Below, one piece after another: positions 47,225 through 59,700 of a stretch of DNA of 64,000 nt; position 1 is the stretch's first letter, and every line of letters starts with the position of its first letter. The position numbers were made by a program, and so were the translations under genes. The notes below the pieces were generated by a model, which saw only the letters and a program-made list of their open reading frames with translations, was not told where the DNA came from and ran no database searches. Source of the DNA: Pagrus major (Eukaryota > Chordata > Actinopteri > Spariformes > Sparidae); assembly GCF_040436345.1 (NCBI RefSeq), contig NC_133225.1:24420540-24484539 (forward strand). The letters are read 5' to 3'.

Positions 47225-47690
47225 AAACAAGCTAACACTTCTACTGTATCTACCATTTTATTCTGCTTCATACTTTTACTCCACTACTTATTTTTCAGAT
47301 GAAAATTATACACACTAAACAAGATAAGGTTATATCTGTTTATTTATTTATTCAGTTTATTTTGACAGGGACAACACACGTAGGCATTGTTACATCTAAT
47401 TCAAATGTAACTGGCAATTTATAAAGGACTTCTAGCCATAAAAGATCATGTATAGTTTATTAGTATGGTAAATACGAGTTAGAATTGTCACTTCTTATGT
47501 TTTAATACATCCACATTATAATTCAATGATATAACACCGAAAGGGGCCATCGAGCATAATGATAGCTGTTATGTTTGCTGCTATTAGTACATTTTGTTAC
47601 CAATACTTCTGTACCTTTACATAAGCACAATTTTCAATGCAGAAATTGACTTATAATGGAGTATCTTTTTTTGACTTTTACATCAATAAA
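47225..47690. repeat. Second AGTACT-type dispersed repeat with internal insertion
   Basis: Begins CTTCATACTTTTACTCCACT and resumes at about 47590 with CAATACTTCTGTACC. Between them is a different fish repeat beginning near TTTGACAGGGACAACACACG. Confidence 0.4.
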
Positions 47691-49455
47691 TGATTAAAAT
47701 ACTTCTTGAACATTGTGAAGAGGCTGCAAACTCTCGTGTAAATTCACTGTTAGGCTGTTTAGGAAAAACTCCAAACTGTGAACAGACTGCGAGGGAACAC
47801 AAGGTTTTCACAGATCTAAAATGTTCTACGAAAAGTGAAAATTGCATTTTCACAACCAGAATCACAACCAGGACCAAAACTAAGAAGCCAAATCCAAACT
47901 TCTCAGGAATCAAATATTTAGATCGAATGACGCACGGTGCAAACAGAGATAATTGATGCGTTGCAGTAAAAATCTTTACACTGGCCGAGGGGCTTGTAAA
48001 ACTCCAATCAATATAGTTTTGGGGGGTTAGTGCTGTTGTTTAAAGTCAGCAGCCATTTGACCTCTGACCCCACTAGCAAACTGCTGATGTTTGCATCTTT
48101 CCTCACTGTCTGCGATGCTGTTCTCTTACTGCGCTAAACAAATATTAAGTATTCAGTGATTTTGGTGCCAAAATGTAAAAAAAAACATTCAGTGATACGG
48201 ACTTGTTTTTTCATCAAAGTGGGACGCTAAAACGGGACCACTGAAACACAAACTGGTCATATTACTTTACAAAAATCGTTAACATAGATCCAATGTCCTG
48301 TCAAGGGTTTGTCCAGCAGTTCACCAGGCAGCTTTGTGTATGAACAACAAATATATCAGAGAAGATGTCTCCTCACTAACGCAGCAGTCGTCTTTTGCAG
48401 CTGCTACCAGGTTGCCTGAGACGGCATTTTTCCCCCTTTCCTCCACTCACATGCCTCCTTTTCTAGGAAGCGTGGGGATGCAGATGAGAGGAGGGGAGGC
48501 TAAAAATAGCATCTTAGCTTCTTTCTTTCTTCTTTCTTTTTTTTTTCTCCACAGCAAACAGAAAGCACAGAGGGCAGCAGCGGGGATGTGGGAGATGCTT
48601 TTTGGTGCTCGAGTCTGCAGGTGAATCCAGGACAATTTGGATAAAACAACAGCCGTGTGTCTGTTTGTAAACCGGTTTATATTTACGTCATCGATATTGT
48701 CGTGATTCTTCCCTTTTTTTACTTATGTGTCTATTCTTCTTCAAAAACATATTGAAAATGTTAAGCTAGTTGTTGAAATTCTATGCATTAAGTCCTTATG
48801 TGTTTTCCATAAGGTGAAAGTAGGCTTTAATATAGCTTTTAAAGGGCTATTAATAAAGTGTGGATCTAAAAACTGCTGATAGCCAACATGTTGTTCTTAT
48901 ATTTGAGTATTTTGATGTTTTATAACCGACACGAATTTCCATGTTTCCCTTTCAGAGATCTTTGTTTTCCTCTGAAGCAGATTTAGACCCTCATGAGATG
49001 ATTAACATCTCCCCTGAAACCAATTTGTTTAGCAGCAGCAGCAGCAGCAGCAGCTCTTTAAGGTATAAAATGCATTCATTTAAAAAAACCTCAACATTCC
49101 TGAGAAACTCATAATGTCGTCCGGCTGACTAATATCTGAAACGTAATAAAAGATATCGACCCAGTGTATGAGTCTGATCCTGGCTGGTGCTGCAGCAGCG
49201 TCTGTCACACAGGCAACGAGGATGTGTGTTTTCACAGATGCATCAGTCCGACCGCCAGTAACTTTTGCTGTTAGCAGAGGAAGTGCAGCTCACATTCACA
49301 CTCGTTCAAACTCATGAAACTCTGCAGGTGAAACTAAAAACGGAAGCACCACAATGACTGTCAGCGGACTTAAAATCGTATTCGCTGTGGTTAGATCGAC
49401 AATATTTCTTCAGTCTGAATGAAATCAATCTGATTAGAGATTCCAACGTAAACTG

Positions 49456-49915
49456 GCAATTGAAAAGTTTTCTGCTTCAACGTATTATTATGATGTAAAT
49501 GTTGATTGCACAATGTAATGGATACAGAACAATGAAAACATAAACGTCACCATCATTTTATAATTTTGTCTTCCGTCGGGCACGCGGTCACCTGGAAAAA
49601 CAGAAATGATCCAATTGTGTTTGCAACAGCAGCACCAACAACCACATCAATGTCTGCTGCCACGTTAATGCTTTACACTGACGCTAAATAAAGTGACCTG
49701 ATAGGATGTATGTTTACATTCCCCAAAATGTTATATCAGAATATCACTTTTTTCTCAAATGTACTGAATGGTTCTGCCTACGGTGAAGTGTCTAATCTGC
49801 TGGAAAGAAGAGGAAGAAGAAGAAGAATGGTGGTTTTGTTATTCTGTATCCATCACATTGTGCAGTCAACATTTACTTCATCATGATACGCTGAAGTAGT
49901 AAACTTGTCAGTTGC
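49456..49915. mobile_element. Inverted-repeat (MITE-like) element
   Basis: The left about 85 bases (49456-49540) and the right about 85 bases (49830-49915) are inverted copies with roughly 80-85% identity by eye, sharing AAATGTTGA, TGCACAATGT and TGGATACAGAA. The centre contains no open frame of note. Target-site duplications are not clear. Confidence 0.6.
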
Positions 49916-50560
49916 ATTTTAAGCAACAATCTTTTAAATTCTCTTACAGAAAAGTTGTATCACCACCAACCAAACCAGTTCTGTTTTGCTGACGCAATGT
50001 TTCTTTCCCTCCTGGAAGCAGTGCCACCATCGCAGAAAGAATATAATCATTCCAACCAGAGAGACAAAACTGGATCAAGCGTTTACAGGGTTACAAGGCA
50101 CTAACATTTTGCTATCAAACTGATCATTGAAGGTTCACACCACCCCGCTCGATCTGACTGAAAACAAATTCAAATCACATCAGGCTCTCTCGGTTGAGGT
50201 GATTACATGAGGCATTTTTATTCTGACTGGGCTATTATTCTGATCATTAGTGGAACATTATCCTCCATGTACATGCAGCTATTATCTCGTAGCTCTATGT
50301 ATTATTGAGTTGTACTGATAACTAAACTGCTGACTCGATTTTCAAGTATTATGTTTTCAATACTGTAAAGCTTTGAAAACGGTGGGTGAAGGTAGATGAA
50401 AGTCTGTACACCCTCTCTCATTAGCTACCTCTGACACACACACTCACACACACACACTGCACACAAACCCTTTCATCTATAATCAATCAATTAGAGGCTA
50501 TAGACTCTAAAACTCTACATTTATTCTAAAACCATTCATATATTCTACATTTAAGAAACT

Positions 50561-50582
50561 GGAGGTATATATATATACCTCC
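50561..50582. repeat. 22-base perfect palindrome around a TA run
   Basis: GGAGGTATATATA and its exact inverse abut, giving one uninterrupted palindrome in an AT-rich stretch. Confidence 0.85.
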
Positions 50583-50645
50583 AATATATATGTTGTATAA
50601 TTATCCTCCTGTATATGTGCAGTACTGCTATTGGACACTCCCAGT

Positions 50646-50940
50646 TAGGGGTGGGAATCACAGAGCAACTCACGATATGATACGGCTCACGATACGTTGC
50701 CCACGATAAGGATAGAATCACAATACAGCAGTTTTGCGATAATAAATACATTTCAATAGAATCATCTAACGATACATCTCAATATTTGTCTAACTGACGG
50801 TCACAAAATACCACTTAAAAGGCAAAGTCATCATTCCAATGTGCCGCATGTTTTAATAAAAACATCGATATTTAACGCCAGTGCGTCAATAATCGTATCC
50901 CAAGAGGAAGTATTGCGATAGCCATATTATCCAGCCCCTA
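50646..50940. mobile_element. Short non-autonomous hAT-type element
   Basis: Ends TAGGGGTGGG and CCAGCCCCTA are imperfect inverted repeats. Flanks CTCCCAGT (50638-50645) and CTCCCAAT (50941-50948) form an 8-bp target-site duplication with one mismatch. The interior has the ACGATA-rich wording of fish hAT-derived repeats. Confidence 0.75.
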
Positions 50941-52489
50941 CTCCCAATACAGGTCATAATCTTTACATTTATTTTTTACATATTCATTTTTCTTTTCTTC
51001 TTTTTTCTAGAATGTGTGGTGGTAGTATTTATGTGAAGCACACACACACACACACACACACCAGTTTATTAATCGAGATCTGATTGGTTTAGGACTGAAT
51101 GCTTTGCCCTACTACAGGAACCTTCATATGGCTCAACATATAATGAGATAAACTCCAATAATATCCCTTTAATCATGCAAATATACAGACAATAATCCAG
51201 CCCATGGTTGACCTCAGGTTATCTCAGGATAATAATAAATATGATATTATAGGAAAAAATTTGATGATTGTATGTATGTGTGCCAAAAAATAATCAATGA
51301 TTTCTCTCGTTTTGTTTACTGGATTTTAAACGTTTGATTTTGACTCTATTGTTCCTGCCTCAGATCCATTTAAACCCATTCTCCTGATTTCATCCATCGG
51401 ACGGTGTGAAACGCCTTTTCCTGCAGGACAGGCCCTGAGTCAAGCCAGACATCCACTGAACGAGCAGCAGCCCTCACATCCATCCACACAGATAACACGA
51501 ATAAACATGCATTTCATCCAGCCACGACCGGTTTATGGTTTTCACAAGGAAAACAGCTGTTCTAACGCAGGCATCTTCAGTCAAATTTGAAACCCTTCAC
51601 TTGATTTTTAAACACAAGCGCTCAGAGACAACAAATACAGGAAACAGTGCATTTAAATAAAAGATGTGTGTCTATGAAATAGACGAATAAAGACAGAAAT
51701 CCCACCTTTATAGATTTCTATCCGGCTGCTATCCACCTCGTCCAGCACACGCAGAAACACCACTGTCAAGACAAATGATCGTAAAACACCACATCCGGCG
51801 AAGAATTCCAAAATAAAAGCCGTTAATATTCGTCATACTTTTTTTTTTTTTTTTTAAGTAACTCAAAATAAATGTGATAATTATAATGAAATCAGGTGAC
51901 TATCTAGATACTTAAAATCCCAATACATACGAAAGTTTAACTTCAGTTGGCAGTGTTACTTTGGAGGCAAACTGTGAGCTGATGTAATACATTCAAATTC
52001 TCTGTAAACATACTGTATGCTACTTGTTGGCACTTTAAATCGCTCTAAATTGTATGAAAAGTGCTATACAAATAAAGTCTGACTGGTAGCCTATATAGCC
52101 TATCCTAAACTAAAGGTGCTGTAGGCTATTCTGGTGGAAGATAGCTGATTGCTGAGAGGCGAAGTGGCTCCTCCTCTTTTTTTTGTTTTGTTTTTTAAAT
52201 AAATATGTATGGAAGTTATTTTTTGATCCAGTCTGAACTGTGACATGAATTACACATATGATGTTTGTCAGTTCAAAAGATGACTGATTAGTGAACTAGG
52301 TTACATCATCTTGCACAATAGGCCTACATCACCACCACCAACATGGCCATCACCTCAGCAAAGAAATACTGCACCTGCTAAACATCAACAAAGACTAACT
52401 TAATAATAACTTAAATAACTCAACATTATCTTCAACGCTTTATAGGTGATTTAGTTCCACTCCTAAAACACTGACACATATGGTACGGT

Positions 52490-52950
52490 CAAAACCGGGC
52501 TCCTACATTACCCACAATGCAACTTGAACTCAGACAGTTGGTTGAGCTTTGCGTGTTATGCTAGTAGCAGCTAATGTAGCCTCCAGCCTCGAAGTAGTGA
52601 TGATGAGGAAGCTAAACACGTACATTCATTTAAAACAAATAACTCTACAACTGTTTTTATTTATTTATTTATTTTTAATCTTGAAGTTTTCAGACCCAAC
52701 TGACGCCGACTCTACTGACATCGGTCAATTGTTGCGACTCAACGATTTTATACTGAAAGAAAATACATTTCCGGTCTTTCCGTAGCTCCGCCATCTTTAC
52801 GCAGCCGGAGACGAGACGTCGTTAAATGAATGCCGAATGAATGACAGTTGGGCGGTTCTTTGGGACCGTGTGGAAGATTGACAGCCCGTCTGACCAATCC
52901 GGAGCTTCGTCGTAACCGTTCTATTCCGCCTCAAATACTCGACCTGTCAT
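52490..52950. promoter_or_regulatory. CpG-richer promoter-like region with YY1 and ETS motifs
   Basis: On the minus strand AAGATGGCGG (52797-52788) is a YY1-type start motif and ACCGGAAAT (52775-52767) an ETS site. On the plus strand CCAAT lies near 52897, and TACATTACCCACAATGC at about 52504 resembles a ZNF143-type element. CpG is denser than in the neighbouring DNA. No gene is assigned; it could serve rab3a, an unknown transcript or neither. Confidence 0.35.
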
Positions 52951-53439
52951 TTATTATTGATGAGTGCTGCGGGAGAGACTGAATTATTGATCAGGGGGTC
53001 AGCAGTAACCACTGCTGCCGTTTTCACCCATTCACAGACTCTAGTCTCATTATGATTTTTGCAAAAATATCACTGCAATAATATCTTTTTGTAATACTAA
53101 TAATAATACAATACAGGGTAAAAAAAAAAAATCTCAGCCAATATAAACTGCATATTGATTAAGATTATACTGTATCTATCATAAAATAGATCACTTTAAC
53201 CACTATTATGTTAATTTTATTATCTTTTGTTAATTATAGTTTTAGTAATATGACATCTATTTGAATAAATCCTCATATTATAATAAATCTTCACAGTTTG
53301 ATCAGTTAAAAGCACATTTAGGAATATTATGTTAGTCTGTTGATGTGCACAAAGTACAAGATAGTAGATACAGATTCCGATTATTAGCAATAAAGGAGCC
53401 TAATAACTGATATTTGGAAGTGATATGACCTAAAATTAA

Positions 53440-53610
53440 AAACCTTTGAGTCAAAATTTACTCAAGTAATACACTTGAGCACAATTTCATTGCTACTTAA
53501 TACTTCCACTCAACTACATTTTGGAGGCAGATATTACACTTTTTACTCCACTGCATTTAATTGATAATTGACTTGTTACTTTACAGATTATTTAGTGTTG
53601 ATAACCAATC
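53440..53610. repeat. AGTACT-type dispersed repeat, further copy
   Basis: Contains TTTACTCAAGTAATACACTT and TACTTCCACTCAACTACATT, the same family as at 45.9 and 47.2 kb. Confidence 0.5.
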
Positions 53611-55019
53611 AGGTAGTGTTGTGGGCACGACATTGAGTCAGACCACAGACAGAGGTCAATCAAGTCATACAAATAAGTTAAATAAGAAAAATGATCAGCT
53701 TATTGGCTGACTTACCAGCGTGCATCGTTTGAGAGGTAAAACTCTCCTGAGACCCTTCTTTTTTATAGTTTGAAGAAAACATACATCATGGAAACTTGCT
53801 GCACATCTTTAATACACTTTAAGATAAGTCATGGTTCAAAACATGGTTGCTTTTTTTACAATAACATAAACATACTAACCAACATGATAGAGGTTAGTAT
53901 TGAATTCACTTTTTAGCCCATCACACTTTGCTATTTTAAGAAAAATCTCTGTGGATTTTGTGACAGCCATCTTCAAAATGAGCTGCTGCTACATTTTGTG
54001 TGAAATGCAGAACTGACTCATCAAAGAAATCATCAAATGTAAAAAGATATCAAATTTATTTGAGATGGTTGTCACTGTCACTGAACTGTTGTTAATTTAA
54101 CTTAATATCTAAAGTTATCTGAAGATTTATTTTCAAGTTCAGTTAACTTTAAATTGTTTTTCACACAAAAAAAGAAAACTTAACGTAAGATTTTAAATGA
54201 ACTATTCAACCTAAATTAAGTTGACTCAAATATTTAAGGCAGCAATTGAACTTAGACTTCTAAGTTGAAACAGCCCAAAATTATTTACAGTGTGTGTAGT
54301 TTTGGGGAAGAAATTTTGATCAGAAGAAAAATCTTTCTTGACTGATTTTTTTTCTGCCTACACAAACTAAATTAACAAACTCTCTTCGTTTTCGTGACTG
54401 AATATATTGAATGAACAAACTGGCCATAAGGGCAACAGAATTTCTTTCTGTTTTACTTTGTTTATATGTGGCGGACCCTGCCACCTTTCTAGCTTCAAAC
54501 AGTGTTCTGGGGACCTTATTTTCCTCTGAGAGCAGCTTGTTTATTCAGTAATGGAAAAAATAAATATTTCTCAGTTTGTATTCCTACCTCATAAATATAA
54601 ATAAATATCAAAATTCAGTTTGAATTTCATCTCCAAAACTACATAGTGCCCCTTTAAAATTTGAATTATATTTTTTGACAAATGGCCACTACATGTATAA
54701 CAAGTTTTTGGATGTTTGTTTGGATCTTGAGTTATCCTGTGTTAAATGTGTGTGGAGTATGAACCCACGTCATGTGTGCTGAAAATGACACAACAGCAAA
54801 ATGTGTATAAAAGTAGGAGAGACTTTATTCTGACATTTCTCTGAGAGATAGCCTCTCTGTTGATGCTATTGAGGAACAACTGAAATAAAACTGTGACTGG
54901 AAAGGAGCCACATTGCTGTTTACAACTTTCCCAGCTGTTTTCAAGCATTGTCTGATTTACAAGTTTACAAGCTGCAGCTGTATATTGCTGTGCTCTGTTC
55001 TGACCATCGCTCCTCCAGA

Positions 55020-55034
55020 CCGGCAGGTGGCGCT
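55020..55034 (+). promoter_or_regulatory. CTCF-like motif upstream of mpv17l2
   Basis: CCGGCAGGTGGCGCT fits the core CTCF consensus. It lies about 135 bases before a candidate first-exon donor (CACAG|GTAAGG at 55155/55156). A GC-richer stretch up to about 55.5 kb marks the probable mpv17l2 promoter. Confidence 0.4.
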
Positions 55035-56027
55035 CGCACATTTAATGTATTCTCTGTAAAGCGGCTCCTGTGCTGAAGTGTTTCTCCCTCAGGTAGTGAC
55101 TCCGTCCTGTAATTACACACAGCGTTTCGCCTCCCTGGTTGTGTTTAGGGCACAGGTAAGGTCGTATATCGTTTTAGCACAGATGACAGGTTGTCGTCAG
55201 ATTAAGTTAGCCACAAACTGAATCACATATCGACGGGAAAATAGACTTTGACAGCCACAACACCGGCTCTGATTCTACTGTCACCGGCTTGGTTCATGCG
55301 GCGTTTAACAACAAGCAGAGAGCTCATTGTAAAATTAAAAAAGTGTCATTTTTACATTAAAGGTGAATGTCAGCGCTTGTGTTGTGCCAAATAGAAAACG
55401 GTACAGTAAACAGTTGTCTCCGGCTGCGTAGTGAGGGCAGCCGAGAGGTTTGTCCTGGTTTGAATTACCCAGGCATCCGGACCGCTAAAGCTAAGCTAGC
55501 TGTTAGCATACAGCAGCACCGGGTCATGAAAATGACAGGATGAGCTTTGAACCTTTGAACTGATGCAACACTTCATGTCTGGAAAAATAAAACCAACAAC
55601 GGCAAATTAACCACAAAGCTTCAATCATCATGTCACAGGAGAGACTGTAAGGTTGAATAGCTTAACGATAATCAACTGCAAACCAATAAATTATGGGACT
55701 TTAGCGTGTAAAGTATAAATAAAGGCATTTTTCGGAGGCCAAACATTCATTTTTGTCTTTATTTGGCATTTACAAGGTTAATTTGGGAACCAGAGGGGGT
55801 GATTAACTTCACAAGAAAACAAAAGAGGTTTTCTGGATTTACTGTGTTTACAACAAAAGAGAATGAATGAAGTTTTTACCAAGAGAGTTTTTATTTACAT
55901 TATTTGATAACGGTTTTGTAGTTTTTAGCCGTTTTTTATATTCTATTCTTAGTTTTGTTAAGACATTTTGTGATTGCTTGATGTGTTTTGTTTTTTTATT
56001 TTGTCCTGTACCCTTATTTTGAAACTT

Positions 56028-56400
56028 CTATTGAGGAGGTGCAGCCATTAAGTACAATCGAGTTGAGTAAAACTTTAATGTCCAGGTGGGGTAACTTGCT
56101 TTACAGACAGTAGTCAAACACATGCACATAAGACATAAGACAAGATCCACATCACCGTAGATCATGGATGTTATAGTTTGTTTAAAAAGCCAATAGCCAA
56201 AGGAAAAAAAGATCATTTGTATCTGTTTTCTGAGGGAGACTGAACGTCTGCCCTGATGGAAGCATCTGGAACTCAACCTATAAAAGATGTTGAGGGTCTA
56301 AAACAATAGTATTTGACTGTAATAGTCTCTAATCTTACAGCACTGCCTAACAATTTCTTGCCAGTTTTTTCTTGTTTTTAAGACTAAGACTTCCAAACCA
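56028..56400. repeat. Possible old retroelement 3'-end remnant
   Basis: TTTAATGTCCAGGTGGGGTA followed by ACTTGCTTTACAGAC resembles the 3'-end wording of fish non-LTR or related repeats. No reverse transcriptase is recognisable. It lies in the presumed 5' UTR intron of mpv17l2. Confidence 0.3.
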
Positions 56401-56546
56401 GCAAATCTTTAAACATTTGTTTGATCATCTTCAAGGCCACATGCTGAAATGCATTGGTGAACTAATGTAAAATATTATAAATGATTTTCTACAGACAGCT
56501 GTTTTTCTCCTGCAGATGACAGCGCACTCTCTGTGGTCCAGACATC

Positions 56547-56736
56547 ATGCTTCCCCGGGCGGGTAAAGAGTTTCTGGTGCGGATACAGTTCTCCTGGCGG
56601 CCGTTATTCCAGGGCCGGTACCTGCTGCTCACCAACACCCTGAGTGGAGGAGGAATGCTGGCGCTGGGAGACATTCTGCAGCAGAGCCGGGAGACACGCA
56701 AGGAGCCGGGCAGAGTCCGAGACTGGAAGAGGACAG
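56547..56736 (+). CDS. mpv17l2: mpv17l2 coding exon 1
   Basis: Residues 1-63 plus one base, from [10 protein letters not shown] to DWKRT. The donor is GGACAG|GTAAGA. The exon probably begins at acceptor CTCCTGCAG (ends 56515). The Arg-containing, acid-poor N terminus suits a mitochondrial protein. Confidence 0.92.
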
Positions 56737-59700
56737 GTAAGAGAAAACCGTGAAGCTAGGAGGATGTTGTTATTGCAATGTGGGATTTGCACCGTCAACC
56801 CTGGAGGTGCTGGTGCCTTGCTTCACCCACTGAACGACTGGCCTCTGGCTCAATTAAATGAAATGTACTGGTTTTGTTACTGACCATGTGCAGGATACAG
56901 AAACGAAAATAAGTTGTCTTTGCTTTTGGCTACAGAGAATATCTGTGCAGCAGTGATGAATCTGTTAGAATCAACAGGTTCTACAGGAATAAATAAAACT
57001 TTTCTTACTCCTACAGAACCAGATCCTCAATGAAAATGGACTAAAACGTTTATATAAAAACCGGTCCAAATCATTATAAGATAGATATTGTAATAGCAGC
57101 GTTGTGATCATGACCAACTGCCCTTCTTACTTTGTGTGCTCACACAGTGAAGTGAAAATCAGAGTGAGTCAGAGGTGAAACGTTTAACCAAAGAGGGCAG
57201 TAAAACACTGCTTTTCAGCCCTTTGATAAGCCACTGTTAAGTGTCAGGAGCAAAATCCTTTGTTAATCTTGTAGTTTATTATGTTTTACTAAAGTAAGAT
57301 AATGAGGGTAACAAGAAAAATATAAACATTCATGAATCTGCATTTCTTAATAAAGAATAAGGTATTTATTTATTGAAAAGGGTATTTTAGATAATGTTTG
57401 TGCAGTGTGTTGAATTTTAAATCTTTTCTTCCTTTTTAACCCCTAAAGGTTACATGTTTGTGGTGGGCTGCTCCATGGGTCCAATGCTGCATTACTGGTA
57501 TGGCTGGCTGGACAGAGTGTATGTTGGAAAAGCCATGAAGACGGTGGGCAAGAAGGTTCTGGTGGACCAGCTGATCGCCTCACCGACTCTCGGGCTGTGG
57601 TATTTTTTAGGTGAGAAGGATTTCAGAGTTTATTGGCATTAAGCAGCTTGTCTCCTTCCTCCCTTAGTGCATACATACACGCCTTAATATTTGTCATGGT
57701 GTGAGCTCATAAGCACTTTCTGTATGACACACAAACGTACACACACATAAGACAGAGTCAAAGGTCATACTTGAAGACGTGGGTGAGTGAAGACAAAAGC
57801 CGGTGTATGTCAATATCAGAGGTGGATTGATTTCAAAGGTCGTTTGTAAAGAGTTTGACGTTTGATTAAATGTGGCACTGACGCACATCTGACAGACAAC
57901 TCTGTTTATTGCAGGTATGGGTCTCATGGAGGGACACTCTTTATCGGAAGGATGGGAGGAGTTCAAAGACAAGTTCTGGGAATTTTATAAGGCAAGTACA
58001 CCTGGGTCTGACCTGCAGATCAGTGCACCAGCGCTAACATTACCCTTCACTCATGACATTGCAAATTCTTCTTTGTTCTCAACCAGAGATGAGATGTTAA
58101 TTTTGCAGCTCTTCCATATGTCGTTGTCTGCGCTTCTGTGCTTTGGTGTGCATGTAAAACACAAAAAGAGAAAGCTGAATGAGCATCACTCCAGAATTTT
58201 GTTCTTCTCAGCTTTTCAAATGTGAAATTTGCTAAATTCTGCCCACAAGCGTTTATATTTTAGGGTCACATCAGTGCAGTTATTTGCTGCCCCAGGAGAA
58301 GAAGACCAAAACAAAATCTCCCAATTAGGAGTGTCATGATTCTCCAAATACAGATTAGATTTGACTCTCGATTTTTGAGTCTTGATTTGTAAAGATCACC
58401 AGATCATAGGTTTCATGCCATGACAACCTTAAATTACTTTGGCAAATTCGTCTTTAAAGCGATATACTGTATATGGTATAGAGGTGTGGAAATTTCTCGA
58501 TTATAAGATGCATCGGGATGCGGACGAGGAAGACTCTGCATCGATGCAGAGACAGAGCATAATCGAGAGTCTGCAGCTTGTGCTGATTGTCCGGCCCCAG
58601 CTGGACAATAAAGTTACGTTGCGACATTGCTCCCATGCTTTGAATTGAAGGCAGACATTAAGTATAAGAATATTCTGTTAAACGGACATCTCTGGGAACA
58701 CCATTTTCACCTGAAGCTAACGTCTGCAGCCATAAATAATAACTGTTACAGCAAGCCCAGCTAATCAGCCAAGATCTGAGGAGGCGCTGTCAACTTGCCG
58801 TTTGACTCTGAGAGAGGTGTGTGCAGCAGAGTCAATAGATGCCTTATCTTAAAGCTGCTATGTGAAAACAATAGTATTGTGGATTACAACAATGTGTAAG
58901 GCACTGCAGATAGATAAATGTTTTGTTTTCGTAATGTTTATGTTTTGAAAAGATGCAGCTTTTATTTTGTAGACTGCTGTAGTCTGATTATTGTGTGACA
59001 TTCTGAATAAAGGGGGAATTTAAATGATGAAAAAGTAGCCATGTGCAGTAATACAGATCATTGAGGATGCCATACACTGAGATGCATCGTGATGCATCAA
59101 GAATCATTTTGCATTTGAATCGTTGACAGCTGAATCGTAATCGAATCGTGAGGCCAGTGAAGATTCACACCTCTAATATGGTATGATGTGTGATACAACT
59201 GCCGTATTTCTTTTAAAGGCACCACACTCAAATTTATTTGAAATAAACTCAATTGGAAAATAAACTGTCAACAACAGTTTGAGTTTCTTCACCTGCGAAA
59301 GGTGTGCTTTGTGCAGTGTGTGTTTATAGCAGCAGCAAGTGTTGTTTTTGTTTTTCAAGTAGGCGAGGTTGTGTTAAAAAGATACTGGAGAGAGTCGCTG
59401 ATCCTACTTTTGATTTCAAAAACTGATATTAGAGCACGGATACCCAACCTGAACTTATCAGGACCTGAGCTGACAAATCTTGGTTGTTTGCCAGCTGAAA
59501 TTGTGTCGATCTCCAAGCCAGCTCAGCAAACTCCCCCCATCATCTCACAGTTTTAAGGATATTTGTCCTGCGTAATCTTCGCTGGTTTGTTTACACTCTG
59601 TTTATTCTTTCCTGCAGGCGGACTGGTGTGTCTGGCCTGCCGCTCAGATGATCAACTTCTACTTTCTCTCGCCCAAATTCCGTGTTGTGTACATCAACTT

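Larger units (their letters stand above)
36870..55000. other. Region between rab3a start exon and mpv17l2
   Basis: No protein-coding exon was recognised in 18 kb. It must contain the rab3a first non-coding exon and promoter. Contents described separately are a minisatellite relic at 39.15 kb, promoter-like sequence at 40.15 and 52.8 kb, and repeats at 44.7, 46, 47.2, 49.5, 50.6 and 53.5 kb. An AGC/CAG run of about eight units sits near 49030. Confidence 0.6.

Noticed and set aside
48334..48624. Plus-strand exon with acceptor TTTTTTCTCCACAG and donor GCAG|GTGAAT, and a MEF2-like CTAAAAATAG
   Set aside because: Splice-like borders alone; the encoded residues match no family and the strand is opposite to rab3a.
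57917..58225. 102-codon frame reading through mpv17l2 exon 3
   Set aside because: After FYKAS it enters intron 3; family homology resumes only in exon 4 at 59618.
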